From Streptococcus australis ATCC 700641 (GTDB lineage Bacteria > Bacillota > Bacilli > Lactobacillales > Streptococcaceae), in NCBI RefSeq assembly GCF_000186465.1, contig NZ_GL636091.1, forward strand, positions 1,724,011-1,788,010: a stretch of DNA of 64,000 nucleotides. Reading direction: 5' to 3'. A program made the translations under genes and the position numbers. Shown here one piece after another: positions 18,621 to 29,652 of the stretch (position 1 is its first letter; each line of letters starts with the position of its first letter). The notes beneath the pieces are model-generated. The model saw only the letters and a list, made by a program, of their open reading frames with translations, ran no database searches and was not told the origin of the DNA.

Positions 18621-18680
18621 AAGCTTCTCCTTTTGTGCCATCCTTGACATTTGTACTTTTCTCTTTATATTATACCAAAA

Positions 18681-18718
18681 AAGAAGGCTACACCTGATGA
18701 TTTGTGTAAAACCTTCTT
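18681..18718 (-). terminator. Terminator hairpin
   Basis: AAGAAGGCTACAC and GTGTAAAACCTTCTT pair with a small bulge and are followed by TTCTTTTTT on the minus strand; it closes transcription from the 19491 lipoprotein gene and its trailing remnant. Confidence 0.75.
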
Positions 18719-18736
18719 ATTCCATTTCATTTTGAT

Positions 18737-18905
18737 CTAATTTGGGTCCTTTTGCTCTCGACGACCCAGATTGTCCTGACTTTCGATATGTTGCTTGATC
18801 AAGGCGACCACTTCATTATTGCTTGGAAGACATAATCCTTGTTCACGATTTGGTCATCACTAGCCTTAGCAAAGCGAAAAATCTGACCGATTAGAATATC
18901 AAAAC
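18737..18905 (-). pseudogene. Gene remnant with a one-base frameshift, unrecognised
   Basis: Directly after the stop of the DUF1307 lipoprotein and in the same frame, the minus strand encodes DILIGQIFRFAKASDDQIVN, then KDYVFQ and, one frame away, SNNEVVALIKQHIESQDNLG to a stop at 18737. Restoring one C in a CC run would join the halves as VFPSNNE. There is no start codon or ribosome site. This is the decayed 3' end of a gene I cannot name. Confidence 0.6.
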
Positions 18906-18906
18906 A

Positions 18907-19491
18907 TTATTTTTCGACCATACCACTGTTAATGAGACTTTCTTTCGTTACTGAATAACTAACTGTTTTGTCATCTAGGGGATTAAAGCCTGGGACGATT
19001 TCTTTTAATTTATTAAAATCGATTTTTGTGTAATCAATGGTATTGCGGATATAAAAGATTCCATCTTTGTATTCTGATGTTAGTTCAAATCCTTGTCCCA
19101 TCAAATCTTTGAACATTTCTTGGCTCTTAGCAACGGCTTCTTTCATGGATTCAAGAGGGTTTTCACCAGGAACTTTTGAGACGTCGTAATCATCAACTTT
19201 TTCTTGTACTAACAAGGTATCTCCCTTGTAATACAAGGTTACAGTGGACTTACCTGCTTCATCACTCGATTCAAGAACCGTTTTTTGAGCACCTGCTAGT
19301 GCATCCTCTTTTTGGCTTTCATCCGTTGATGACTCTTTTGTCTTCTCTTTAGCGGATGATTTGCTTGTTGCTTTACTAGTCGCCTTAGTGGACGATGGAC
19401 TAGTAGATTTTGTACTCTCTTTTTGTGCGCAACCAGCTAAAAGAAGACCCGCTGTCAAGAAGACGGCTAACATTTTTGTGGTTTTATTCAT
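18907..19491 (-). CDS. DUF1307 (YehR-like) lipoprotein
   Basis: 194 residues. Signal peptide with lipobox LLLAGC, then a Ser/Thr/Lys-rich linker (about 23-65), then a globular domain with the DUF1307 pattern (ALAGAQKTVLESSDE, a hydrophobic strand pair, and a C-terminal YSVTKESLI). The YehR family is of unknown function. A GAGGT site precedes the ATG. Probably a single-gene unit. Confidence 0.82.
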   Translation of the reverse strand: MNKTTKMLAVFLTAGLLLAGCAQKESTKSTSPSSTKATSKATSKSSAKEKTKESSTDESQKEDALAGAQKTVLESSDEAGKSTVTLYYKGDTLLVQEKVDDYDVSKVPGENPLESMKEAVAKSQEMFKDLMGQGFELTSEYKDGIFYIRNTIDYTKIDFNKLKEIVPGFNPLDDKTVSYSVTKESLINSGMVEK

Positions 19492-19620
19492 TTTGAATAC
19501 CTCACTTTTTTATGATGGTTAGGGAAATGACTGACATCTGAAACGAGTCATTTAGCAGGATCAACTGTCGTTTTAGATGTTATTAGAAAAGTCTCAAAAA
19601 TAATGTTCGCAGTCCCCTAC

Positions 19621-20619
19621 TTATCGATCATTGTAGCCATCTGGGTGGCTGGAATGCCATTCCCAGGCTGTTTGGATAATGGTTTCGATATTGTCAAATT
19701 TTGGCTGCCAGCCGAGGATGGCACGCGCCTTCTCAGATGACGCGATCAGGGTATCTGGATCTCCTGGTCTACGATCTGCAATCTCCAGAGGGATTGGATG
19801 TCCCGTCACCTTGCGGGCTGCTTCTACGATTTGAAGATTGGAGAATCCAGTCGACGAGCCCAGGTTAAAGGCAGTAGATGGGTTGCCATTACGCAGATAC
19901 TCCACTGCTAAAAGATGGGCATCCGCCAAGTCAAATGGATGGACATAGTCCCGAACATTGGTGCCATCTGGTGTCTGGTAGTCATCTCCAAAAATAGAGA
20001 TCTTCTCGCGTTTTCCTTGGGCCACTTGTAAGACGATCGGTAAGAGATGGGTCTCTGGTCCATGGTCTTCCCCAATAGATCCGTCAGGCTTAGCACCCGC
20101 AACATTAAAGTAACGAAGGGGCACATACTTGATGCCGTAGGCTTGATCAGCCCAACGCATGATGGTTTCCATCATGAGCTTGCTTTCGCCATAAGGGTTG
20201 ATTGGTTTTTGCGGAGTGGTTTCAAGAATCGGAATTTCTTCTGGAATGCCGTAGGTGGCAGCAGTTGAAGAAAAGACGATGTAGTGCACCCCACATTCAT
20301 GCATGACTTCCAAGAGTTTAACCATGCCTGCTGTATTATTGTCAAAATATTTCAATGGATCTGCCATGGATTCAGCAACCAGTGAGTAGGCCGCAAAGTG
20401 GATGACCGCATCGATATCTGCATGTTCCTTAAAAACCCTGCGCATAAAGTCTTGATCCGCCAGGTCTCCATGGTAAAAGACCGCATCTGGATGCACCGCT
20501 GCACGGTGGCCTGTGACCAGGCTATCGACCACGACGACTTTTTCCTGTCCTTCATTGACCAAACGGTCCACCATGTGGGAACCGATATAGCCAGCTCCTC
20601 CGAGTACGAGTATTGCCAT
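19621..20619 (-). CDS. galE: UDP-glucose 4-epimerase
   Basis: 332 residues of the short-chain dehydrogenase family. NAD-binding GGAGYIGSH at 7-15, catalytic Ser-Tyr-Lys set (SSTAATYG and YGESK) and the C-terminal sugar-binding RRPGDPD. Interconverts UDP-glucose and UDP-galactose in the Leloir pathway. Last of the galK-galT-galE operon, 64 bases after galT, with an AAAGGAAAATAA ribosome site. Confidence 0.96.
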   Translation of the reverse strand: MAILVLGGAGYIGSHMVDRLVNEGQEKVVVVDSLVTGHRAAVHPDAVFYHGDLADQDFMRRVFKEHADIDAVIHFAAYSLVAESMADPLKYFDNNTAGMVKLLEVMHECGVHYIVFSSTAATYGIPEEIPILETTPQKPINPYGESKLMMETIMRWADQAYGIKYVPLRYFNVAGAKPDGSIGEDHGPETHLLPIVLQVAQGKREKISIFGDDYQTPDGTNVRDYVHPFDLADAHLLAVEYLRNGNPSTAFNLGSSTGFSNLQIVEAARKVTGHPIPLEIADRRPGDPDTLIASSEKARAILGWQPKFDNIETIIQTAWEWHSSHPDGYNDR

Positions 20620-20683
20620 TTATTTTCCTTTCGCTTCTTTGTTTTCTCTCTTATTGTACCAAATTTCTGCCTCTTCTCCACAC

Positions 20684-22156
20684 TTAAAGTGTCGCAACAA
20701 AGCGTCTAAAGGCTGTCTGGCCTTCTGCTGTTCGCTTGTAGACACCAGCATCTTCCAGCACCCGCGCAAAGATTTGACCGACTGATTTACGGACAAGGGC
20801 TTCTGCCTCTGCTTCATCTGTGAGGGATGGGTGAGTGGCTTTCAAATCATCTGCCCAAGGCTGGTGGTAGGTCGCTACCGTGCTCTCACGTCCAAGTAGA
20901 TAGTCTTGGACCTGCTTGAGTTCTTCCTTAAGACGAGGTGGCAAAATCGCTAGCCCCATGACTTCGATCAGGCCGATATTTTCTTTTTTGATGTGTTGCA
21001 CATCTGCATGCGGGTGATAGATACCATCTGGATGCTCTGGTGAGGTTTGGTTGTCACGGAGCACCAAGTCCAGTTCATAATGCCCATCACGAATTCGTGC
21101 AATGGGGGTAATGGTATGGTGGGGCTGACCGTCGGATGCCGCTAAGACTTGAACGGCTGGATCCGAGTAGCCACGCCAGGCTGTAAGGATATGGTCTGCC
21201 AGAGCAATCAATTGTTCCTTGTCGTCTGATTGCAAACGTAGAACCGACATGGGCCAGTTGACAATCCCTAGCGATACAGCCTCAAAGCCCTCAATGGTAA
21301 AACTTTCCTCAACAGGAGCTAGCTCCATAGGGAAGGTGTGCCGTCCGCCTTGGTAGTGGTCATGAGTCAGGATGGATCCCCCTACAATGGGCAGATCTGC
21401 ATTAGACCCCGCAAAATAGCCTGGAAAAGTCTCAACAATGGTCAAAAGTCGCTCAAAGGTCTTGCGACTAATGGCCATGGGCACATGCTGGCTATCAAGG
21501 AAAATGCAGTGTTCATTGAAGTAGGCATAAGGGGAATACTGGAAGCCCCAGTCATGACCGTCCATATCAAAGCGAATAATCCGGTGATTGGCCCGAGCTG
21601 GATGGTCTAGGCGACCTTGATAGCCTTCATTTTCAAAGCACAATTGGCAGGCTGGATAATGACTGGTTTTGGCAAGTTTGGCCGCCGCAATGTCTTTAGG
21701 ATCTTTTTCAGGTTTTGACAGATTGATGGTGATTTCAAGAGAACCGTAGGGAGTTTCTGCCTCAAAGGCAATGTTTTGCGCAATGGCCTCTACCTTGATG
21801 TAATCATTGCGCTTAGAGAGGGCATAGAAATCAGCAATCGCGTCTTCTTTAGACTGACGATAGGTCTCCCAGAAAAGATGGTTGACCTGACTAGGGCTAG
21901 GTGTGATCCAATCCATCAACTCCGCACCTAGGCTGTCCTTGGCGGCCATGCTATCTTGAATCATATTATTCGCAACCGCAATCTCTACCAGCTGATCTTT
22001 GAGCGCGATCAAGTCTTCTTTTTGGGCTGGTCCATCTAGTCCTTCTTCTCCAACGCGACTCATGATGCGATTTTTTAGATAAATCCGATCCATCTCTTCG
22101 TAGTCACTCGCCGCAATGACGGCTGTGACAAATGCATCTAGAATTCCTTGTGGCAT
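20684..22156 (-). CDS. galT: UDP-glucose--hexose-1-phosphate uridylyltransferase
   Basis: 490 residues, the class II GalT found in Firmicutes, longer than and distinct from the roughly 350-residue E. coli type. Segments such as [20 protein letters not shown] and [15 protein letters not shown] are typical. Transfers UMP between UDP-glucose and galactose-1-phosphate. Second gene of the gal operon, 15 bases after galK, with GAGGAG before the ATG. Confidence 0.96.
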   Translation of the reverse strand: MPQGILDAFVTAVIAASDYEEMDRIYLKNRIMSRVGEEGLDGPAQKEDLIALKDQLVEIAVANNMIQDSMAAKDSLGAELMDWITPSPSQVNHLFWETYRQSKEDAIADFYALSKRNDYIKVEAIAQNIAFEAETPYGSLEITINLSKPEKDPKDIAAAKLAKTSHYPACQLCFENEGYQGRLDHPARANHRIIRFDMDGHDWGFQYSPYAYFNEHCIFLDSQHVPMAISRKTFERLLTIVETFPGYFAGSNADLPIVGGSILTHDHYQGGRHTFPMELAPVEESFTIEGFEAVSLGIVNWPMSVLRLQSDDKEQLIALADHILTAWRGYSDPAVQVLAASDGQPHHTITPIARIRDGHYELDLVLRDNQTSPEHPDGIYHPHADVQHIKKENIGLIEVMGLAILPPRLKEELKQVQDYLLGRESTVATYHQPWADDLKATHPSLTDEAEAEALVRKSVGQIFARVLEDAGVYKRTAEGQTAFRRFVATL

Positions 22157-22171
22157 TTTGTCTCCTCTCTC

Positions 22172-23338
22172 CTAATCTAAGACGCGACTGCCCCCTGCTA
22201 CTTCAGCAATGTAGAAGCTTGGAGCATAGCCGACAACTTCCTCATAACGTTTGCCGACAGCTTCTTCAAAGTCTTGGACCTTATCCTTGTTGACAAGGGC
22301 GATGGCACACCCACCAAAGCCGGCTCCTGTCATGCGGGCACCAAGCACACCTTCTTGTTCCCAAGCCGTATGCACCAAGGTGTCCAATTCAAGTCCAGTT
22401 ACCTCATAATCGTGTTCTAATGATACGTGGGAAGCATTCATGAAACGGCCAAAAGCTTCTAAATTTCCTTCCTCCAGAGCCTTACGAGCTTGGAGAGTCC
22501 GTTGGTTTTCGAGTACAGCATGGCGAGCTCGTTTGATGCGATTTTCATCCTTGATCAAGTAGCTATAGGTATCAAAATCCCAGACATCCAATTCACCCAA
22601 GGTTTGGATGTCTAGTTTGGCTTGCAATTCTGAGACAGCTGTTTCACATTCCGCACGGCGTTCATTGTATTTTGAATCAATCAATTCCCGACGTTTGTTG
22701 GTATTCATAATCACGACGACATTGTCTTTCAAATCAAGGGGCACCAAGTCATATTCCAAGGTGTTGGTATCCAGATAAATGGCCCGTTGGTCAGCTCCCA
22801 TGCCGATCGCGAACTGGTCCATGATGCCAGAGTTGACCCCGATAAAGTGGTTTTCTGTTTGTTTTCCAATTTTAACCAAGTCCACCCGATCCACTGTCAA
22901 ACCGTAGATCCTTTCTGCAATGACGCCCGTCAGCATCTCTAGTGAGGCTGAAGAAGAGAGACCAGATCCATTTGGAATATTCCCGTAGACATAGACATCC
23001 ATCCCCACATCAATGGTGTGACCAGCTTCTTGCAAGAAATGAAGAACACCTTTTGGATAGTTGGTCCAGTTGTGCTCCTCTTCAAACTGAAGGTTTTCAA
23101 GTGGGACTTCAATGATCCCCTTGTCTTCAAAGTTTCCTGAGAAGAAACGCAAGACCTTATCCTCACGCTTTCTGGCCGCTCCGTAGGTACCAAGTGTGAT
23201 AGCTGCTGGGAAGACATGGCCTCCATTATAGTCAGTATGTTCACCGATCAGATTAATCCGCCCTGGTGAGAAAAAAGTATGATCCGCTTCTGCTCCAAAG
23301 ACTGTTTGAAAAGCGTTCCGAAGTTCTAGAGTATTCAT
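22172..23338 (-). CDS. galK: Galactokinase
   Basis: 388 residues from the ATG at 23338, with GAGGT seven bases upstream; the open frame upstream to 23401 lacks a ribosome site. GHMP kinase signature [13 protein letters not shown], the galactokinase signature [15 protein letters not shown] near residue 26, and [12 protein letters not shown] near the end. Phosphorylates galactose with ATP. First gene of the operon; divergent from galR. Confidence 0.96.
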   Translation of the reverse strand: MNTLELRNAFQTVFGAEADHTFFSPGRINLIGEHTDYNGGHVFPAAITLGTYGAARKREDKVLRFFSGNFEDKGIIEVPLENLQFEEEHNWTNYPKGVLHFLQEAGHTIDVGMDVYVYGNIPNGSGLSSSASLEMLTGVIAERIYGLTVDRVDLVKIGKQTENHFIGVNSGIMDQFAIGMGADQRAIYLDTNTLEYDLVPLDLKDNVVVIMNTNKRRELIDSKYNERRAECETAVSELQAKLDIQTLGELDVWDFDTYSYLIKDENRIKRARHAVLENQRTLQARKALEEGNLEAFGRFMNASHVSLEHDYEVTGLELDTLVHTAWEQEGVLGARMTGAGFGGCAIALVNKDKVQDFEEAVGKRYEEVVGYAPSFYIAEVAGGSRVLD

Positions 23339-23405
23339 TGAGATTACCTCACTTATATAGTTATTTATTTTTAGTGTAACCCTTTTCATCAAGCAAATCA
23401 ATTAA

Positions 23406-23425
23406 TTTACTAAAATTTTAGTAAA
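23406..23425. promoter_or_regulatory. GalR operator
   Basis: TTTACTAAAATTTTAGTAAA, a perfect 20-bp palindrome between divergent galK and galR, upstream of the galR -10 region. LacI-family operators have this symmetry. Two further half-sites of TTAGTGTA type (near 23371-23381 and, inverted, 23427-23434) could be weaker sites. Confidence 0.82.
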
Positions 23426-23434
23426 ATACACTAA

Positions 23435-24481
<1,047 letters not shown>

Positions 24482-24510
24482 TCTTCCATCCTTTTCGAAA
24501 ATAAGAAACT

Positions 24511-25452
24511 ATGAAAACACACGAAATTTTATACCAAACTTTGGCCCAAGCCCAGGATTATGTCAACGGCGAGCAACTAGCCCAGGAAATGGGCCTGTCT
24601 CGCACCTCTATCTGGAAGGCCATCCAGCGTCTAGAAAAAGAAGGCATCGAGATTGAGTCTGTTAAAAATCGAGGCTACAAGATCCTTTCTGGAGACCTCT
24701 TAATCCCCCAAGTCATCGAAGACCTTTGTCCATTGACAGTCTCCTATAATCCCCAGTGCCAATCCACCCAGTTAGACGCTAAGAATGCCATGGAAGCGGG
24801 TGGCCAATCTGCTACTCTGTATCTAGCTCCTTTCCAAACAGCTGGTAAGGGGCGTTTTGGGCGCGACTACTTCTGTCCTTCTCAAGGGGGAATCTACATG
24901 TCTCTCCACCTCAAGCCCAACCTCCCTTTCGATCAAGCACCTGCCTATACCCTCATGGTCGCAGCTGCTATCTATAAGGCTCTGAAAAATCTAGCCTTAC
25001 TGGATGTCGATATCAAGTGGGTCAATGACATCTACTACAAGGGGAAAAAAGTTGGAGGCATTCTGACTGAAGCCATCAGTTCTATCGAAACAGGCCTCAT
25101 CACAGATGTCATTATTGGTGTGGGGCTCAATTTTTCCATCACTGATTTTCCAAAGGAACTGAAAGACAAGGCAGGGTCCCTCTTTGGTGCCCAGCCTCCC
25201 ATTTCCCGCAATGAACTGATTGCTGAGATTTGGAAGGAATTTTTCACCACTCCAGAAGAGGAGCTGATCTACCTCTACAAGCAACGTTCACTGGTCCTAG
25301 GTAAGGAAGTCCGCTTCGAACAAAATCAGACTAGCTACCAAGGCCTAGCCAAGGATATTTCGGACAGTGGACAACTACTAGTCCAACTGACGGACGGCAA
25401 AGAACGCTGGCTCAACAGTGGCGAAATCTCTATCAAGCAGTGGGATCTATAA
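24511..25452 (+). CDS. birA: Bifunctional biotin ligase / biotin repressor BirA
   Basis: 313 residues. An N-terminal winged helix (QLAQEMGLSRTSIWKAIQRL, about 27-46) marks the class II, DNA-binding type. The ligase centre has GKGRFGRDY, KWVNDIYY and GVGLNF, and a C-terminal SH3-like domain follows. It activates biotin and attaches it to acetyl-CoA carboxylase, and as biotinyl-5'-AMP complex represses biotin genes; bioY in this window has a matching site. Ribosome site is weak (AAGAAACT). It follows galR by 29 bases, so partial readthrough is likely. Confidence 0.94.
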   Translation: MKTHEILYQTLAQAQDYVNGEQLAQEMGLSRTSIWKAIQRLEKEGIEIESVKNRGYKILSGDLLIPQVIEDLCPLTVSYNPQCQSTQLDAKNAMEAGGQSATLYLAPFQTAGKGRFGRDYFCPSQGGIYMSLHLKPNLPFDQAPAYTLMVAAAIYKALKNLALLDVDIKWVNDIYYKGKKVGGILTEAISSIETGLITDVIIGVGLNFSITDFPKELKDKAGSLFGAQPPISRNELIAEIWKEFFTTPEEELIYLYKQRSLVLGKEVRFEQNQTSYQGLAKDISDSGQLLVQLTDGKERWLNSGEISIKQWDL

Positions 25453-25471
25453 AACAGAGCTAACAGCTCAT

Positions 25472-25503
25472 AAAAAATAAGCACCTCTTGGTGCTTATTT
25501 TTT
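25472..25503. terminator. Bidirectional terminator
   Basis: ATAAGCACC/GGTGCTTAT stem with TCTT loop and A/T runs on both sides. The stop codon of the convergent DUF3272 gene lies inside the right arm. Confidence 0.92.
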
Positions 25504-25707
25504 ATACTTATCTCGTTTTTTCTGATTGAGCTGTTGATCGATACTTTCGACCAACTTCCCTAAGATATAGCTGACTTGTAAATTTCTCAATATCAAGAGA
25601 GCCCAAAAGATAGCTGCTAGGTAGCTTTCCCTCATCACAGCATCATTAAAAAAATAGGTTTCCAAGGCTGTAAAGATAGCCATAGTCCAAAATTGACGTT
25701 TATTCAT
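25495..25707 (-). CDS. DUF3272 family small membrane protein
   Basis: 70 residues, with a hydrophobic stretch from about 6 to 50 broken by a short polar turn, and a Lys-rich tail (NQKKRDKYKK). This small family is streptococcal and commonly sits beside dnaX; function unknown. No Shine-Dalgarno: an extended -10 TGG-TAGAAT ends six bases before the ATG, predicting a leaderless mRNA. Confidence 0.82.
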   Translation of the reverse strand: MNKRQFWTMAIFTALETYFFNDAVMRESYLAAIFWALLILRNLQVSYILGKLVESIDQQLNQKKRDKYKK

Positions 25708-25713
25708 ATTGTT

Positions 25714-25722
25714 ATTCTACCA
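25714..25722 (-). promoter_or_regulatory. Extended -10 promoter of the DUF3272 gene, 6 bp from the ATG
   Basis: TGG-TAGAAT, AACAAT, ATG on the minus strand. Confidence 0.55.
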
Positions 25723-25745
25723 TGATTTTCTGTAAAAAGCACATC

Positions 25746-27422
25746 CTAGTCTTCCTGAACTATAATTTTATCAGAGAGGAAATCGAAGCCCTCCGGAATG
25801 ACTGACTCTTCTGTCACTTCTGCCTCTTCCTTGTGACCACGAGCTTTCTTAGAGAATTCCGCCCGAACCTGGGTCCATTCCTCCATTGAAATAGCCAGAA
25901 TCTCCGGAGAGAAACCTGCCGCATTGCTTAAAATATTGCCAAACATGGTATTGAGGTTATCTCGCTTCATGGTCTGTTCGGCATTAAAGGCAGACTCAAA
26001 AGCTAAAATCGCATGGCGTTCATTGGCCGCAACCGGCTGTGAACCAACCAGTAAAGCCCTATCTGCCCCTGCTAGGCTTTCAATAATTTCCCCCCAAGCA
26101 TTCTGTAGGCGAATGAGATTGTTACGGGCTAAATCTGGATTTTCAACTGCTTCTTGTAAGATAGCTTGAAGCTTATTACGGTCCACTCGATAGCCCTTGC
26201 TAGACTTCTGAGGACGAGCAGGTGCGGGCTTGGCTACAGGAGCCCCACTTGCTACTTGAGCTAATTGACTTTTCAGTAACTCCACTTCTCTTTTGAGTTG
26301 GTCCATTTGTGCTGAAAAATCTGCTGGAAGAGCCACTTGGCTAGCCGAAGGGCCCTCACCCTTGTATTCTGCCAAACGAATGGTCATCATCTCCGTATAG
26401 ATTTTCGGCTGCAGGCTGTTTTTGATATCCGCTAAACTCCTTGTCGCAAGATCAATCCAAGCAAAGAGGGTGGCTTGTGGTATGGCTAGATTCTGATTAA
26501 ATCGCTCACTGACATGGAGATTTTCCCCACCTGTCTGAACGATCAAGAGATCCCGTAAATACTGTAAGAGGTCCGTCACAAAGCGGGCCATGTTTTTCCC
26601 ATTATCAAAGATCAGGTTCAACTGGTCCAAGGCAGCTGTTGCATCTTGTGCTGACAAGGCTGCAACATAAAGATCTAAGGCTTCTTGACTGATGGAACCT
26701 GTGATTTCTTCAGCCGTCGCAGTGGTCAATTGGGCACCAGCTGTCAGGCTGAGGGCCTGGTCCAAAATGGACAAGGCATCCCGCATCCCACCTTCTGCCC
26801 GACGGGCAATTATGGCTACAGCTTCTTCTTCGTAATCAATCCCTTCTTTATCCAAAACAGCTTTTAGGTGGTCTTGAATGGCTGGCGTCTTGATGGATTT
26901 AAACTCAAAGCGTTGAACCCGTGAAAGGATGGTTGCTGGAATCTTGTGCAATTCCGTTGTTGCTAGGATAAAGACTACATTTTCTGTTGGTTCTTCCAAG
27001 GTCTTGAGAAGAGCATTAAAGGCTCCCGTCGAAAGCATGTGCACCTCGTCGATAATATAGACCTTATGAGGAGCCAAACTAGGCGCATAGGTAGATTTAT
27101 CGCGGATATCTCGGATCTCATCTACCCCATTATTTGAGGCTGCGTCAATCTCGATAACATCCTCTAAACTGCCATTGGTAATGGCTTCACAGATATAGCA
27201 ATCATTACAAGGCTCTCCCCCTTTTTGGTTGGGGCAGTTCATGGCCTTGGCAAAGATTTTTGCCACACTGGTCTTCCCCGTCCCACGAGGTCCAGAAAAG
27301 AGATAGGCATGGCTAATTTTCCCCTGTTCGACAGCTTGTCGAAGGGTCGTCGCAATAACCTCCTGCCCTACAAGTTGGCCAAAGGTCTGGCTACGGTATT
27401 TACGATAGAGGGCTTGATACAT
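25746..27422 (-). CDS. dnaX: DNA polymerase III subunits gamma/tau
   Basis: 558 residues. AAA+ clamp-loader core with Walker A GPRGTGKTS (about 44-52), zinc module of four cysteines (CPNQKGGEPCNDCYIC), Walker B IIDEVHM and the SRVQRFEFK arginine finger. Domain IV-V (about 385-558) is tau-specific and contacts polymerase and helicase. Its ATG overlaps the stop of the upstream fRMsr gene (TAATG), so the two are coupled. Confidence 0.96.
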   Translation of the reverse strand: MYQALYRKYRSQTFGQLVGQEVIATTLRQAVEQGKISHAYLFSGPRGTGKTSVAKIFAKAMNCPNQKGGEPCNDCYICEAITNGSLEDVIEIDAASNNGVDEIRDIRDKSTYAPSLAPHKVYIIDEVHMLSTGAFNALLKTLEEPTENVVFILATTELHKIPATILSRVQRFEFKSIKTPAIQDHLKAVLDKEGIDYEEEAVAIIARRAEGGMRDALSILDQALSLTAGAQLTTATAEEITGSISQEALDLYVAALSAQDATAALDQLNLIFDNGKNMARFVTDLLQYLRDLLIVQTGGENLHVSERFNQNLAIPQATLFAWIDLATRSLADIKNSLQPKIYTEMMTIRLAEYKGEGPSASQVALPADFSAQMDQLKREVELLKSQLAQVASGAPVAKPAPARPQKSSKGYRVDRNKLQAILQEAVENPDLARNNLIRLQNAWGEIIESLAGADRALLVGSQPVAANERHAILAFESAFNAEQTMKRDNLNTMFGNILSNAAGFSPEILAISMEEWTQVRAEFSKKARGHKEEAEVTEESVIPEGFDFLSDKIIVQED

Positions 27423-27919
27423 TAGTCTACTACTCCAAACATCCTAAAATTCCAATTTGTTTTTTCAAGCAAGATAGCTACAAAACGTTCCAAATAAAGG
27501 CGATCTAGATCATCATAATCTCCCACTCGGTCCGAATCTAGATCCAACACTCCCAGCAACTGGTCTTTCAAGACCATGGGAACCACAATCTCACTCATGG
27601 CGCGACTGTCACAAGAGATATAATTGGCATGCTGGGTCACATCCTCAATTACCAGCGTCTCTCTTTTCTCTGCTGCTTCTCCACAGACGCCTTTTCCTAA
27701 GGCAATGTGGACACAGGAAACCTGACCTTGAAAGGGGCCTAAAATCAGCTCTTTTTGATCATAAAGATAAAAACCTGCAAAGACCGAATGTGGTAGGGCT
27801 TGATTGAGCAAAGCACTGGCATTGGATAAATTGGCCAAGGCATTGCTTTCACCCTCTAAAAGAGCTTCTAACTGGGCTAGTAAGAGTTGGTAACGTGATT
27901 CTTTTTCCTGTATATTCAT
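27422..27919 (-). CDS. Free methionine-(R)-sulfoxide reductase (GAF domain)
   Basis: 165-residue single GAF domain of the fRMsr (YebR-like) family. The three cysteines used by the enzyme are in place: [16 protein letters not shown] supplies two and [15 protein letters not shown] the third. It reduces free Met-R-sulfoxide with thioredoxin and helps repair oxidative damage. The start ATG at 27919 has an extended -10 box 7 bp upstream, AAAGG being too close to act as ribosome site, so translation may be leaderless. Overlaps dnaX. Confidence 0.88.
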   Translation of the reverse strand: MNIQEKESRYQLLLAQLEALLEGESNALANLSNASALLNQALPHSVFAGFYLYDQKELILGPFQGQVSCVHIALGKGVCGEAAEKRETLVIEDVTQHANYISCDSRAMSEIVVPMVLKDQLLGVLDLDSDRVGDYDDLDRLYLERFVAILLEKTNWNFRMFGVVD

Positions 27920-27926
27920 AACCTTT

Positions 27927-27935
27927 ATTATACCA
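27927..27935 (-). promoter_or_regulatory. Extended -10 promoter of the fRMsr-dnaX unit, 7 bp from the ATG
   Basis: TGG-TATAAT, AAAGGTT, ATG on the minus strand. Confidence 0.6.
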
Positions 27936-28028
27936 AACTTTAGTTAGAAAATTAAGTATTTACAACGGAGCAACCTTTGATAACAACCCAGCTTGCCATC
28001 AGAAGTATCAAGCAAATGTTCTCAATAA

Positions 28029-28057
28029 AAAAGCCAGGGAGCAAGGTCCCTGACTTT
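28029..28057 (-). terminator. Terminator of the DUF1275 gene
   Basis: AAAGCCAGGGA/TCCCTGACTTT stem (one mismatch) followed by a T-run on the minus strand. Confidence 0.85.
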
Positions 28058-28069
28058 GTAAAAATTCAT

Positions 28070-28741
28070 CTAAGCGTCTCTCCGAACATATTGAATCGCC
28101 CGATAAGAGAGAAAAAGGGTCAGAACAAGGGAGACAAACCAGATGGTCCGAAGGCCATAATATTGGATGAGGAAGGTGGAAAGAATAGCTCCTCCCACAA
28201 AGCTCCCAATCAAAGAAGTCATAAAGAGAGACTCCCAAAAAAACTCCATCTTCCGCTCCCGTACAAAATTCCCGTAAGCGACCATGGTCTTCTTGAGATT
28301 CCCTGTCATAAAGGAATGGTTATAAGCATAGCTATCGACTTCTCCAAAGGAAATGGCTACAATCCCCAAGCTTAGCCCAAAGAAAGGTACAATTAGAACA
28401 TTGGGCACTTCTTTGGGAAGAGATCCTGCCACCAAGGTCGTCAGAACCAAGGGAACCAAGGTACTGAGTCGCCAAACGGAATGGCTAAAGAAGCGTTGAA
28501 AGACGGTCATCAAGAAAATCCCGATCATAAAGGCCAACATGGTGGCTAGTTTGACCTCCACATCCGCGATTTCATGGCCAATTAAACCAACAGATAGAAA
28601 GACCACGTTTCCCGTTTGGCCCGCGGCCAAGGTCCCTCCTCTTTCGATAAAGGTGTAGGCATCTGAAAAACCTGCACACATGGTCAGTAGGCAGGCAAAG
28701 GCCTTACTTCTGGAGTGAAACTCCCTTCTTAACTTTTTCAT
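28070..28741 (-). CDS. DUF1275 (YoaK) family membrane protein
   Basis: 223 residues, six or seven membrane helices. The family's signatures GFSDAYTF near residue 25 and AAGQTGNVVFL near residue 40 are clear, with the repeat-like SYAYNHSFMTGNLKK in the second half. No function is established for the family, though a transport role is assumed. AGGGAG site before the ATG; monocistronic. Confidence 0.88.
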   Translation of the reverse strand: MKKLRREFHSRSKAFACLLTMCAGFSDAYTFIERGGTLAAGQTGNVVFLSVGLIGHEIADVEVKLATMLAFMIGIFLMTVFQRFFSHSVWRLSTLVPLVLTTLVAGSLPKEVPNVLIVPFFGLSLGIVAISFGEVDSYAYNHSFMTGNLKKTMVAYGNFVRERKMEFFWESLFMTSLIGSFVGGAILSTFLIQYYGLRTIWFVSLVLTLFLSYRAIQYVRRDA

Positions 28742-28764
28742 ATTTCTCCCTATTTGTCATGGAA

Positions 28765-28796
28765 AAGAGGCTGGGACACTACTTCCTAACCTCTCT
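28765..28796 (-). terminator. Terminator of udk
   Basis: GAGGTTAGGA pairs imperfectly with TCCCAGCCTC across a 7-base loop on the minus strand, followed by TTTT. Confidence 0.7.
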
Positions 28797-28807
28797 CACT
28801 TGTTATC

Positions 28808-29443
28808 TTATCCTTCACGTGATTCGCTCAAAATCTTCTCAATCTTGGTCGTAATCAAATCAATGGCTACAGTATTGGTCACGCCTTCTGGAATGATAAC
28901 ATCCGCATAACGCTTGGTTGGCTCGATAAACTGATGGTACATCGGCTTCACCACTCCCAAGTACTGCTCGATGACGCTGTCCAAACTCCGACCGCGCTCT
29001 TCCATATCTCGCTTGATCCGGCGAATGATCCGCACATCATCGTCGGTATCAACGAAAATCTTGATATCCATCAAGTCACGAAGACGCTTGTCCTCCAAGA
29101 CCAAAATCCCCTCAACGATAAAGACATCCTGAGGCTCTTGACGATAGGTCTTAGAACTACGCGTGTGCTCTGCGTAGTCATAAGTAGGAATATCAACTGG
29201 ACGGCCAGCCAACAACTCATTGATTTGCTCAATCATGAGGTCTGTATCAAAGGCAAAAGGATGGTCATAGTTGGTCTGAATCCGCTCTTCAAAGGTTAGA
29301 TGACTTTGATCCTTGTAATAAGAATCGTGCTCAATCATAGCAATTTTTTCATCTGGGAAGTGGGACAAAATTGCACGAGAAACACTGGTTTTCCCCCCAC
29401 CAGAACCACCTGTTACACCGATAATAATTGGTCTGTTTCGCAT
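28808..29443 (-). CDS. udk: Uridine kinase
   Basis: 211 residues from the ATG at 29443, with GGAG six bases upstream. P-loop [12 protein letters not shown] at about 10-21, then the family's [23 protein letters not shown] and FIVEGILVL blocks. Phosphorylates uridine and cytidine in pyrimidine salvage. The window also holds a nucleoside phosphorylase of possible uridine type, but far away. Single-gene unit. Confidence 0.95.
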   Translation of the reverse strand: MRNRPIIIGVTGGSGGGKTSVSRAILSHFPDEKIAMIEHDSYYKDQSHLTFEERIQTNYDHPFAFDTDLMIEQINELLAGRPVDIPTYDYAEHTRSSKTYRQEPQDVFIVEGILVLEDKRLRDLMDIKIFVDTDDDVRIIRRIKRDMEERGRSLDSVIEQYLGVVKPMYHQFIEPTKRYADVIIPEGVTNTVAIDLITTKIEKILSESREG

Positions 29444-29652
29444 CTTCTTCTCCATTTTCTATAATCTTATTTATTCTATCACAAAAGCGGTCTCTTGACC
29501 ACGACTTAAACCTTTTTTCTAAGGATTTTCATCAACCTTCCAAGAAGACCTTCCCTCCTATCCTCCATCCCAATTAGAAAGGCCCATTCCATCTTTTTAG
29601 GATGAAACATGATATAATGAAACCAGTAAATACCTGATTGAAAGGAGCTGCC

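Noticed and set aside
25746..27422. Programmed frameshift in dnaX to make gamma
   Set aside because: No slippery heptamer with stop was recognised; not assessed further.
28765..28796. Third copy of the 20-bp terminal repeat
   Set aside because: Only GAGGCTGGGAC is similar; it is a short hairpin terminator.
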